A DNA stretch of 64,000 nucleotides from Mucilaginibacter saanensis (lineage in GTDB: Bacteria; Bacteroidota; Bacteroidia; Sphingobacteriales; Sphingobacteriaceae): assembly GCF_014200575.1 (NCBI RefSeq), contig NZ_JACHBZ010000005.1, positions 248,001-312,000 on the forward strand, in the 5' to 3' direction. The position numbers and the translations under genes are program-made. Below are positions 45,063 through 51,950 of this stretch, piece after piece (position 1 is the first letter of the stretch; the number at the start of each line of letters is the position of its first letter). A model generated the notes under the pieces. That model worked only from the letters and a program-made list of their open reading frames with translations. It did no database searches and was not told the DNA's origin.

Positions 45063-45266
45063 TTATAGCTCTAATTTTAAGATCTGTCCAAAAGGCAGGT
45101 CTTTAATCATATTCATAATATATTCGGCCTTGTCGGCCAGTCCTGCCTTGTCTAATGCTTTCTCTGGCCTGTCAACCCTGAAATAGGCCAGCAGCGTAAA
45201 TTTTTCATCCCGAAGCTGTACATAATCAGGTATTTTGGCAACGCCCTTAACTTTTATAATATACAT
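45063..45266 (-). CDS. Conserved 67-residue protein paired with ftsE
   Basis: A 67-residue cytoplasmic protein, MYIIKVKGVAKIPDYVQLRD, then EKFTLLAYFRVDRPEKALDK and IKDLPFGQILKLEL. The pattern of strand-loop-strand and amphipathic helix suggests a small alpha/beta domain. I recall this family as recurring upstream of ftsE in Bacteroidota, sometimes under an unlikely aldolase label; the aldolase label is not supported by the sequence. The 5-bp spacing from ftsE implies co-translation, so a role in division or envelope control is a fair inference. Confidence 0.65.
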   Translation of the reverse strand: MYIIKVKGVAKIPDYVQLRDEKFTLLAYFRVDRPEKALDKAGLADKAEYIMNMIKDLPFGQILKLEL

Positions 45267-45274
45267 TTTTTTAA

Positions 45275-45370
45275 GGTTAAAGGTAAAAGGATAAAGGTAA
45301 AAGGTTCTGTTTGAGTAATAATGAATATTATCTTTCGCCTTTTACCTTTATCCTTTCACCTCACCTCCCA
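45275..45370. repeat. Low-complexity mirrored repeat
   Basis: AAGGTTAAAGGTAAAAGGAT then AAAGGTAAAAGG on the left and the complement CCTTTTACCTTTATCCTTTC on the right form a weak hairpin of AAGG-type words between the reductase gene and the 67-residue protein gene. Confidence 0.5.
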
Positions 45371-45384
45371 AAGGTATTGTAATT

Positions 45385-46410
45385 TTAAAGATTTGCCAAG
45401 AATTCCATCGTATCAATGCCGTCGGCGTAATCCCATAAAGCGGGTTGCTGGCTTTGGCCAAACCCTACTACCTGGTTGGGTACCTCAATAGGTGCGGTGG
45501 TAACAATGCACTGTATGTTTTCGCTTTGCTGCTGCAGGGTTTGTTGCACTGCCGCCAGGTTGTCATAATAGCCGAAATAAACTACAGACAGGGGCGAGGC
45601 TATCCGCTCATCTTCGGTTACCATTAAAAAGCCATTGTCAAGGTGTTTATTGCCGTTTACCAGGTATATGGATTTATTATAATCGTAATTGTTGTTGTAT
45701 TTGTGGTGATGGATAATGGCTTTATGATCCTCTATCGACTCAAAAAAGAAGTTGAAAACATAGTTGCGCGGCACCAGCAGTTTGGATACGTTGCGGCAGC
45801 CCAGGCCATAATAGTCAAAAATATCATGGCCAAGGTTAAACAGTTCTTCGGCGGTTTCGGTACCGGTAAGCAGGGCTATGCTGTTGCGGTTTTTGCGGAT
45901 GATGTTGGGCACCTTGCTAAAATAATAGTCGAAATAGCGGGAGCTGTTATTGCTGCCTGTAGCTATAACGGCGTCAAAATCAACCAGGCGTTCCACAAAA
46001 CTAAACTGGTGGGCAAAATCAGCATCAATAGCAACCAGGCGTTGCAGCAGCTGTTTAATGAGCCGGGCATCCTGTGATGAAGCCTTGATAAGCGCATGGT
46101 TGCCGGTAATCAGTACGCACAGTACGTCATGAAACCCAACCAGCGGGATATTGCCTGCTAAAATAAGTCCTACTTTTTTGGCAAGTCCGTTAATTTGCAG
46201 GTTATATTTTGACAGCCAGGTGTGCAGATCGGCCTCGTTGAGCATTTTACCAATGGCAGTTACGGCACGTAAAACGCTTTCGGGGGTAAACCAGGCGTTG
46301 TGATATCGCTCGTCATTAATTACGGCCATCAATGATGCATCAGGCTCAATTAACTGCTTTCCCAAGCTTGAAAATGAATTTATTGCGTTTTTTATATTAA
46401 TTTTTGACAT
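45385..46410 (-). CDS. Acyl-CoA reductase (LuxC-like)
   Basis: A 341-residue protein of the LuxC-like acyl-CoA reductase family, which reduces acyl-CoA or acyl-enzyme to aldehyde with NADPH. It shows VGLILAGNIPLVGFHDVLCV and LITGNHALIKASSQDARLIK for cofactor binding, and FDYYGLGCRNVSKLLVP, which contains the presumed catalytic Cys. No luxD or luxE partner is present, so this is not a lux operon; in Bacteroidota these proteins often stand alone next to ferredoxin. It is divergent from a 4Fe-4S ferredoxin with a palindrome between. Confidence 0.85.
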   Translation of the reverse strand: MSKINIKNAINSFSSLGKQLIEPDASLMAVINDERYHNAWFTPESVLRAVTAIGKMLNEADLHTWLSKYNLQINGLAKKVGLILAGNIPLVGFHDVLCVLITGNHALIKASSQDARLIKQLLQRLVAIDADFAHQFSFVERLVDFDAVIATGSNNSSRYFDYYFSKVPNIIRKNRNSIALLTGTETAEELFNLGHDIFDYYGLGCRNVSKLLVPRNYVFNFFFESIEDHKAIIHHHKYNNNYDYNKSIYLVNGNKHLDNGFLMVTEDERIASPLSVVYFGYYDNLAAVQQTLQQQSENIQCIVTTAPIEVPNQVVGFGQSQQPALWDYADGIDTMEFLANL

Positions 46411-46419
46411 ATATATGGT

Positions 46420-46435
46420 AAGGGTTTAAACCCTT
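46420..46435. promoter_or_regulatory. Perfect 16-bp palindrome between reductase and ferredoxin
   Basis: AAGGGTTTAAACCCTT is an exact palindrome. It lies 10 bp upstream of the reductase start codon and in the -33 region of the ferredoxin promoter (TATATTTG, 46451-46458), so one protein bound here could affect both genes. Confidence 0.5.
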
Positions 46436-46450
46436 AAAGCCTTTTTTTGT

Positions 46451-46458
46451 TATATTTG
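46451..46458 (+). promoter_or_regulatory. Candidate -7 element of the ferredoxin gene
   Basis: TATATTTG is a perfect TAnnTTTG match 53 bp before the ferredoxin start. The usual -33 TTTG is replaced by the palindrome at 46420-46435. Confidence 0.5.
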
Positions 46459-46511
46459 TGCGCTTGTTAATCTCAGGCAAAGTTAATTGAGAATATTAGA
46501 TATTTAGAAAT

Positions 46512-46865
46512 ATGGCGATTAAAATCACCGATGAATGCATAAACTGCGGAGCTTGCGAACCTGAGTGCCCTAATAATGCTATTTATGATGCTGGCGCGGC
46601 ATGGCGCTTTAGCGACGGTACAGGGCTTAAAGGTGTTATTGACTTTGGTGATGGTAATACATTAAATGCCGAAGAAACCCAGGCTGCCCTGTCTGACGAT
46701 ATATACTATATTGTACCTGATAAGTGTACAGAATGTGTTGGTTTTCATGATGAGCCGCAATGTGCTGCAGTATGCCCTGTAGATTGTTGTGTGGATGACG
46801 AAGATATCCGTGAAACACAGGAAGAACTGTTAGCCAAAAAAGATTGGCTGCACATGAACGAATAA
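46512..46865 (+). CDS. 4Fe-4S dicluster ferredoxin
   Basis: A 117-residue electron carrier. The first cluster site is C9, C12, C15 and C19 (DECINCGACEPECP); a second set occurs near the C-terminus (KCTECVGFHDEPQCAAVCPV then DCC). Between the two is an insert of about 45 residues, a layout of dicluster ferredoxins widespread in Bacteroidota. The electron partner is not known, but the divergent acyl-CoA reductase-like gene is a candidate. A very strong terminator follows. Confidence 0.93.
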   Translation: MAIKITDECINCGACEPECPNNAIYDAGAAWRFSDGTGLKGVIDFGDGNTLNAEETQAALSDDIYYIVPDKCTECVGFHDEPQCAAVCPVDCCVDDEDIRETQEELLAKKDWLHMNE

Positions 46866-46888
46866 CCTTTTATTTTAAAGATATTAAA

Positions 46889-46919
46889 AAAGGGAACAGC
46901 TTGCTGTTCCCTTTTTTTT
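46889..46919 (+). terminator. Intrinsic terminator of the ferredoxin gene
   Basis: AAGGGAACAGC and GCTGTTCCCTT (11-bp perfect stem) around a TTT-like short loop, followed by a T8 tract, 24 bp after the stop codon. Confidence 0.92.
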
Positions 46920-46920
46920 G

Positions 46921-47470
46921 TGTCCGTAAATAAGGTGGATGTTTCATAGTTACGCATATTTTCGTCTCTACGATAAAATAATTTTATTAGATTGATCATT
47001 CCGGTTTTAAGGTGTATGTTTTTGTAGAGATGCATATTTGCGGCTCCGAAATGCATTGCGCCTCTGTATAGTTTGGAGACGCAAGTATGCGTCTCTACGG
47101 TGAAATGATCATTCCGGTTTTAAGGTGTATGTTTTTTGTAGAGATGCATATTTGCGTCTCCGAAATGCATTGCGCCTCTGTATAGTTTGGAGACGCAAGT
47201 ATGAGTCTCTACGGTGAAATGATCATTCCGGTTTTAATGTGTATGTTTTTTGTAGAGATGCATATTTGCGTCTCCGAAATGCATTGCGCCTCTGTATAGT
47301 TTGGAGACGCAAGTATGCGTCTCTACGGTGAAATGATCATTCCGGTTGTAAGGTGTATGTTTTTTGTAGAGATGCATATTTGCGTCTCCGAAATGCATCG
47401 CGCCTCTGTATAGTTTGGAGACGCAAGTATGCGTCTCTACGGTGAAATGATCATTCCGGTTGTAAGGTGT
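46921..47470. repeat. Tandem array of 114-bp palindromic units
   Basis: Four units start at 47024, 47138, 47252 and 47366, each 114 bp; the last is cut at 47470 by the GNAT stop codon. Each contains GTAGAGATGCATATTTGCGT, then TCTCCGAAATGCATTGCGCC, then GGAGACGCAAGTATGCGTCT and CTAC, an inverted pair of about 24 bp, and an 18-bp TGATCATTCCGGTT linker. A decayed half unit precedes them (about 46947-47023). Units differ at only a few positions. Confidence 0.88.
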
Positions 47471-48415
47471 TTAAAGATCAAGTTCCATGTGTATATCTGC
47501 ACGTGCGTATGGTGTAGCGGCTACCTTAAACTCCTTAAAACCGTATTTGCGGTATAATGACAGGGCTGGGGTTAACCTTCTGTTGGAGCCCAGCCATAAA
47601 CGTGTACCGCCGAGCGCTTTGGCTTTGGCTATTGCAGCTTCCATCAGCGCGTTGCCAATTTTACGCCCCTGGTATTTAGGGCTCACGCCCATTTTGGCCA
47701 GTTCATAGTCGGCAGGGCCGGTTTTAATAATGGCGCAGGTGCCTGCAATATCATCATTGATGCGGGCAAAAAGTATCTGGCCACCCTGGGCCAGTATATG
47801 CTCCTCTGGGTGGTTAAGCTGCTCCAGGTCGTGTTCCTCCACTGTAAAGTAGGTGTTGATCCATTCAATGTTCAGGTTCTTGAAATAGCGCGCATATTGC
47901 GGCTCATAAGTAATTACCTGAACGGCGCCCTGGCCCTGCGGGTTAAACATTTCCTGAAAACGCTGGTAATAGTTTTTTTCGTTCAGCTGCGCTTCGGTTT
48001 CCTTAATGGCGCTTAACAAATTATTTTGCTGGCTCTCAAACAGGGCCTTGTTTAATGCCACTATTTTGGCCCATACACGCTCCAGCTTAGGCAGGGCCTC
48101 TTTACCTTTTGCCGATAGCCTGAGCATGCGGCGGCGGCTGTCTGCCGCCGACTTTACCGACTCAATAAAGCCAAGCTCTTCCAACTCCTTAGCCAGGTGT
48201 ATTACGCCCGGGTGGGTTAAGCCAAGCTCTTCGGCAATTTCGGTTACGCCGGCTTCGCCCTGTTTGCTTATTAAATAATACAGGGTGAAATATTTGGGCT
48301 CAAAGTCAAGTTTTTCATCTTTATATATCAAAACAACATCTTTGGCAAAATATTCGTACAATCTTTTAAGCCGTGCACCAACGGCTAATTCTTCGAGTTC
48401 ATCAATTATAGACAT
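47471..48415 (-). CDS. MarR-type regulator fused to GNAT acetyltransferase
   Basis: A 314-residue two-domain protein. The N-terminal winged-helix domain (about 1-145) has YYLISKQGEAGVTEIAEELG, LTHPGVIHLAKELEELGFIE and the basic wing SAADSRRRMLRLS. The C-terminal GNAT domain (about 158-314) has the acetyl-CoA motif VSPKYQGRKIGNALMEAAIA and LWLGSNRRLTPALSLYRKYG then FKEFKV. Such fusions are a known bacterial class; the acetylated target is unknown. The 114-bp repeat array ends at its stop codon. Confidence 0.92.
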   Translation of the reverse strand: MSIIDELEELAVGARLKRLYEYFAKDVVLIYKDEKLDFEPKYFTLYYLISKQGEAGVTEIAEELGLTHPGVIHLAKELEELGFIESVKSAADSRRRMLRLSAKGKEALPKLERVWAKIVALNKALFESQQNNLLSAIKETEAQLNEKNYYQRFQEMFNPQGQGAVQVITYEPQYARYFKNLNIEWINTYFTVEEHDLEQLNHPEEHILAQGGQILFARINDDIAGTCAIIKTGPADYELAKMGVSPKYQGRKIGNALMEAAIAKAKALGGTRLWLGSNRRLTPALSLYRKYGFKEFKVAATPYARADIHMELDL

Positions 48416-48481
48416 AGTAATTACGTAAGTACTTACAAATATATTGTTTTTTTTTATTTATTTTGTATTTAACATGTACAA

Positions 48482-49243
48482 ATGGAATACGGTATTTGTA
48501 ACCTGGCGGTAATTCCGCTGCGTGCAGAACCAGATGATCGCAGCGAGCAGGTATCGCAGGTATTATTTGGCGAGGCATTTGAAATTACAGAATGGGGCGA
48601 ACGGTGGGTGAAAATCATCACCGCGAGTGATAGCTATGTGGGGTGGATAGGCCGGCTGCAATTTGTTATGCTTGGTCACGTAGCTTACAATACTTTAACA
48701 CAAATCCATCCCCCGTTAACTTACAGGGCCATAACCCAGGCCTGGAAAATTGCCGATAACAGCGTGGTTTACCTGCCCGCCGGTAGTTCGCTTGCTTTTT
48801 TGGAGGGTACAACCTGCAGAATAGGTGCCGACCGCTTTGAGATCATAGGCGAAATAGGCGAGCGTGAAGACATTGCTACTACTGCCAAATCGTTTTTAAA
48901 TGCCCCTTATTTATGGGGAGGCCGTACTCATTTTGGTATTGATTGCTCTGGTTTTACCCAGGTTGTGCTAAGGCTAAACAACATCAGCATTAAACGGGAT
49001 GCCAGTCAGCAGGCGCTGGAAGGTATTTTGATTGAAGATATAGACCAGATACGCTTAGGCGATCTGGCATTTTTTAATAACGACGCCGGTCGCGTAACGC
49101 ACGTAGGCATCATACTGAATAAGGAACACATTATACATGCCTCGGGCAAAGTGAAGATTGATATGATTGACGGTGAAGGCATTTACTCCGCCGAACAAAA
49201 ACGGCATACGCATAAGTTGCACAGCATCAGGCGGTTCATGTAA
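48482..49243 (+). CDS. C40 family peptidase (NlpC/P60)
   Basis: A 253-residue protein. An N-terminal bacterial SH3-like domain (about 1-65, with the strands SEQVSQVLFGEAFEITEWGE and VKIITASDSYVGWIGRLQ) precedes a second SH3-like stretch and the NlpC/P60 catalytic domain (about 130-250): Cys in LWGGRTHFGIDCSGFTQVVL, His in RVTHVGIILN and a further polar residue near HIIHASG. It should cut the D-Glu-mDAP stem-peptide bond. No signal peptide is visible at the N-terminus, so it may be cytoplasmic or exported in another way. Confidence 0.9.
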   Translation: MEYGICNLAVIPLRAEPDDRSEQVSQVLFGEAFEITEWGERWVKIITASDSYVGWIGRLQFVMLGHVAYNTLTQIHPPLTYRAITQAWKIADNSVVYLPAGSSLAFLEGTTCRIGADRFEIIGEIGEREDIATTAKSFLNAPYLWGGRTHFGIDCSGFTQVVLRLNNISIKRDASQQALEGILIEDIDQIRLGDLAFFNNDAGRVTHVGIILNKEHIIHASGKVKIDMIDGEGIYSAEQKRHTHKLHSIRRFM

Positions 49244-49335
49244 GGAGGAAGGATAAAGGAGGAAGGATAAAGGATAAAGGATAAAGGAGGAAGGATAAAG
49301 GAGGAAAGGGAGGAAGAATAAAGGGGGTAAGGAAA

Positions 49336-49430
49336 GTCATGCTGAACTTGTTTCAGCACCACACGAGCAGGGTATGCGACGGGCGGCGGTCAAACTTTCC
49401 TTTTGAAGCCCGAAATAAATTCGGGATGAC
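49336..49430. repeat. Dispersed palindromic element E, copy 2
   Basis: Starts GTCATGCTGAACTTGTTTCA and ends CCCGAAATAAATTCGGGATG then AC, with a long variable centre containing GGGTATGCGACGGGCGGCGG. Confidence 0.7.
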
Positions 49431-49460
49431 TTGTGAAGGATTCTCGATCATATTTGATAT

Positions 49461-49618
49461 CACGCTCCGGTAGGAGCATCGTGTTTATAGTAAAAAGAAT
49501 AAACGCTTAGCTCCATAGGAGCTTTCTAATCGCAGACAGATATTTTATCAGGAAGCTCCTATGGAGCTAATGCCTGCATCTATGCTGCTATAAACAGGTT
49601 ACCCCGATGGGGTTTATG
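49461..49618 (+). repeat. Compound hairpin element C, copy 3
   Basis: The best-preserved copy: CACGCTCCGGTAGGAGCATC then GTGTTTATAGTA, the inner inverted pair (AGCTCCATAGGAGCTTTCTA and TCAGGAAGCTCCTATGGAGC), then GCTATAAACAGGTTACCCCG with ATGGGGT. Confidence 0.8.
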
Positions 49619-49855
49619 CCTTTATAGCGTTGTCAAAACAAATATATCATAGGCCGTACTGTCGAAGCCAGGTAATTTAGCCTCTGCGCTCGACCCTTCG
49701 ACAAGCTCAGGGTTGAGACCCTCCCTTTTGGGATACTATTTATCCATAATGTATTTCGTAGGCTATTACTTTCCCCAAAGAGAAATATCGGCTCAATAAT
49801 GAAAATAGTCATATTAAACTTAAAAACTGTGGGAATTGCTGAAATAAACAGAGGT

Positions 49856-49927
49856 GTCATGGTGAGCTCCGTCGAACCATGGTGGGCAAGCCCCCTACGC
49901 ACGAGTCTTCGACAGGCTCAGACTGAC
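49856..49927. repeat. Dispersed palindromic element D, copy 3
   Basis: Starts GTCATGGTGAGCTCCGTCGA and ends GTCTTCGACAGGCTCAGACT then GAC; same layout as the copies at 13292 and 26356. Confidence 0.65.
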
Positions 49928-50004
49928 AGGGCTATTTTATATAACGTAGAGTCCCGAAATAAATTCGGGATGACTTGTGAAGGATTCTCGATCATATTTG
50001 ATAT

Positions 50005-50098
50005 CACGCTCCGGTAGGAGCATCGTGTTTATAGTAATCATGAAGCTAATACCTGCTCTATGCTGCTATAAACAGATTACCCCGATGGGGTTTATGCT
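50005..50098 (+). repeat. Compound hairpin element C, copy 4 (internally deleted)
   Basis: Keeps both outer ends (CACGCTCCGGTAGGAGCATC and TATAAACAGATTACCCCGAT) but has lost the inner inverted pair; the junction is at about 50041 (ATCATGAAGCTAATACC). Confidence 0.75.
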
Positions 50099-50235
50099 TT
50101 TATGGTGTTGCCGATACAAACAAACAATTATAGGAGTAACAAAGCACCATGGCGGGTAAGCCGCTGCGCACGAGTATTTGACAAACTCAGGCTAAAAGGG
50201 GCATTTTTATATCTTGATTAATAAAGCAACCTTTC

Positions 50236-51141
50236 TTAATCAAATTTAATATCCCAGACAATCACCTTTTTATCGTCACTCACAGAAATCAGCTGGTTAC
50301 CGTTCCAGGCTAATTTGTTTACGGAGAGTGGATGGCTCGGGTGCCCTTTTTCACGGCTGATGATCTTGTAAAGCTTAAAATCGTCAGCTCCCCATATTTT
50401 GATGCCTTTATCCATACTGGCTGTGGCAAAGTAGGGCAAGCTGGGGTGAAACAGGATATGATTAACCGCAAATAAATGTGCGGGAATGCTTTTTGTAAGC
50501 TGATAGGTAGCGCAATCCCAGATCCTGATCTGTGCATCGCGGCCGCCGGATGCCAGGTAAGTACCATCGGGACTGTAGGCCAGTGCAAAAACCGACATGG
50601 TATGGCCATGCAGGGTTTTTAGCAAAGTATAATCGTCCAGATCGTAAATTTTTATAGAATTATCACGACAACCAAAGGCTACCTGTTTTTCATCGGGCGA
50701 AATGGCGATGCAGCGCACCGTATCTGCCGATACCTTGATGGTGTGTACCATCTCTAAACTGGCAAGGCTCCATACCGATACGGTACCATCTTCGGAGGCA
50801 ATAAGTAATTCGTTTTTTTTACTGACGGATTTTATATCAAAAATGGGCTTACGGTGATGCGCAAGCGATTTAATAAGCTTTTGCCGTACAAAATCAAATA
50901 CCAGCACTTCGCCGCTGCGTAAACCGGTTAATAATATCGGGTAACCCGCAGGCCCATGAATTGCGTAAATGGAGGCATTAACCGGGAACATGACTTTGAT
51001 GAACGAAAAATCATGCAGGTTCCATTCCACCAAACCTTTATCGTTGCCGCCGGTAAATAAAATACCCGGCTTTTGCGAAAGCTCCAGCGTAAAAATTGGA
51101 TTACCGTGTCCGGTTAGTTCTGCTATTTTTTCTACGGTCAT
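50236..51141 (-). CDS. WD40-repeat beta-propeller protein
   Basis: A 301-residue protein consisting of WD40 repeats (six or seven by eye) and no other domain or signal peptide. Characteristic repeats include LTGHGNPIFTLELSQKPGIL, LHGHTMSVFALAYSPDGTYL then ASGGRDAQIRIWD, and LAWNGNQLISVSDDKKVIVW. It is a cytoplasmic interaction platform; the partner is unknown. It is the last gene on the minus strand after hisIE (46 bp), separated by a 25-bp palindromic hairpin, so it could be the tail of the his transcript, although no metabolic reason is obvious. Confidence 0.88.
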   Translation of the reverse strand: MTVEKIAELTGHGNPIFTLELSQKPGILFTGGNDKGLVEWNLHDFSFIKVMFPVNASIYAIHGPAGYPILLTGLRSGEVLVFDFVRQKLIKSLAHHRKPIFDIKSVSKKNELLIASEDGTVSVWSLASLEMVHTIKVSADTVRCIAISPDEKQVAFGCRDNSIKIYDLDDYTLLKTLHGHTMSVFALAYSPDGTYLASGGRDAQIRIWDCATYQLTKSIPAHLFAVNHILFHPSLPYFATASMDKGIKIWGADDFKLYKIISREKGHPSHPLSVNKLAWNGNQLISVSDDKKVIVWDIKFD

Positions 51142-51164
51142 CTTTTGGTTTATGCGGTATTGTC

Positions 51165-51189
51165 AGGTTTTACGTATTACGTAAAACCT
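51165..51189. repeat. 25-bp palindromic hairpin at the hisIE stop
   Basis: AGGTTTTACGTA and TACGTAAAACCT form a perfect 12-bp stem around one base, overlapping the hisIE stop codon. There is no T-tract downstream, so it is not a classical terminator; it may slow or process the transcript between hisIE and the WD40 gene. Confidence 0.6.
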
Positions 51190-51775
51190 ATTTGTGTCTG
51201 GCCTCTAAATTTTTGGCTATGGTTTGCAGGGATAAGCCCTTTTCGCGCAGCAGCACCAACAGGTGAAAAACAAGATCAGATGATTCATTGATCAGGTCGG
51301 TTTCTGTTTCGGCCAGGGCCGCAATAACGGTTTCCACACCTTCTTCGCCCACTTTTTGAGCTATTTTGTTTAGTCCTTTATTGCGGAGCTTGTTTACATA
51401 CGATCCCTCAACCGGGTTCTCGTATCTGTCGGCAATAATGTTTTCCAGTTCCAGTATAAAGTTCTGATTGTATTCGGTTTGGAAACAGCTGCGTGAGCCA
51501 GTGTGGCAGGTTGGGCCGTCGGCCTTAACCTTGATGAGCAGGGTATCGTTGTCGCAGTCAATGCTGATATTTTTTACATGCAGAAAATTGCTGCTGGTTT
51601 CGCCTTTGGTCCACAAGCGGTTTTTTGAGCGGGAGAAAAACGTAACAACATTTTCCTGTACCGTTTTATCATAAGCTTCCTGGTTCATATAACCCAGCAT
51701 CAGCACTTCAAGTGTTTGCTCATCCTGGATGATAACCGGAACCAGTCCGTCTGTTTTGTTGAAATCTATATTCAT
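51188..51775 (-). CDS. hisIE: Bifunctional phosphoribosyl-AMP cyclohydrolase / phosphoribosyl-ATP diphosphatase
   Basis: A 195-residue fusion catalysing steps 2 and 3 of histidine synthesis: PR-ATP to PR-AMP (HisE) and opening of the adenine ring (HisI). HisI (about 1-105) has KTDGLVPVIIQDEQTLEVLM, TLWTKGETS-like RLWTKGETSSNFLHV and the zinc site in DGPTCHTGSRSCF. HisE (about 112-195) is the MazG-like helical bundle (YVNKLRNKGLNKIAQKVGEE, GVETVIAALAE). Gene order puts it last of the his genes. A repeat of 175 bp (element E) separates it from hisF. Confidence 0.95.
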   Translation of the reverse strand: MNIDFNKTDGLVPVIIQDEQTLEVLMLGYMNQEAYDKTVQENVVTFFSRSKNRLWTKGETSSNFLHVKNISIDCDNDTLLIKVKADGPTCHTGSRSCFQTEYNQNFILELENIIADRYENPVEGSYVNKLRNKGLNKIAQKVGEEGVETVIAALAETETDLINESSDLVFHLLVLLREKGLSLQTIAKNLEARHK

Positions 51776-51828
51776 ATCTGTTGCCTGTTACCAGGTTTGT
51801 GGTTCATGTGTTAGAGAGGGGGAACATA

Positions 51829-51923
51829 GTCATGCTGAACTTGTTTCAGTACCTCATTAGCAAGGTTTTATATTTGATGTAGCAAACTTTGCATCTGGGA
51901 TCCCGAAATAAATTCGGGATGAC
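51829..51923. repeat. Dispersed palindromic element E, copy 3
   Basis: Starts GTCATGCTGAACTTGTTTCA and ends CCCGAAATAAATTCGGGATG then AC, inserted between hisF and hisIE. Confidence 0.7.
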
Positions 51924-51950
51924 CTGGTTGGGTTTAAACCCAGCATATTT

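Larger units (their letters stand above)
49244..50235. other. Gene-free stretch packed with repeats
   Basis: About 990 bp without a credible gene. It contains simple AAGGAGGAAGGAT-type repeats (49244-49330), element E (49336-49430), element C copy 3, a degraded element D (49691-49720), a fuller element D (49856-49927), an 85-bp exact duplication (49409-49493 and 49953-50037), element C copy 4 and further degraded D sequence (50141-50200). Confidence 0.75.

Noticed and set aside
45063..45266. The 67-residue protein as fructose-6-phosphate aldolase
   Set aside because: It is far too short for a transaldolase-type barrel and lacks its lysine motif.
45385..46410. A bioluminescence (lux) locus
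   Set aside because: The reductase resembles LuxC, but luxA, luxB, luxD and luxE are all missing; isolated LuxC-like proteins are common in Bacteroidota.
46921..47470. The 114-bp array as a CRISPR
   Set aside because: Same reason: the whole unit repeats, there are no unique spacers, and each unit is itself a large hairpin.
49633..49902. A minus-strand frame of 89 codons in the 49-50 kb gap
   Set aside because: It reads through degraded D elements (LSLSKGRAQRL is repeat-derived) with no domain signal.
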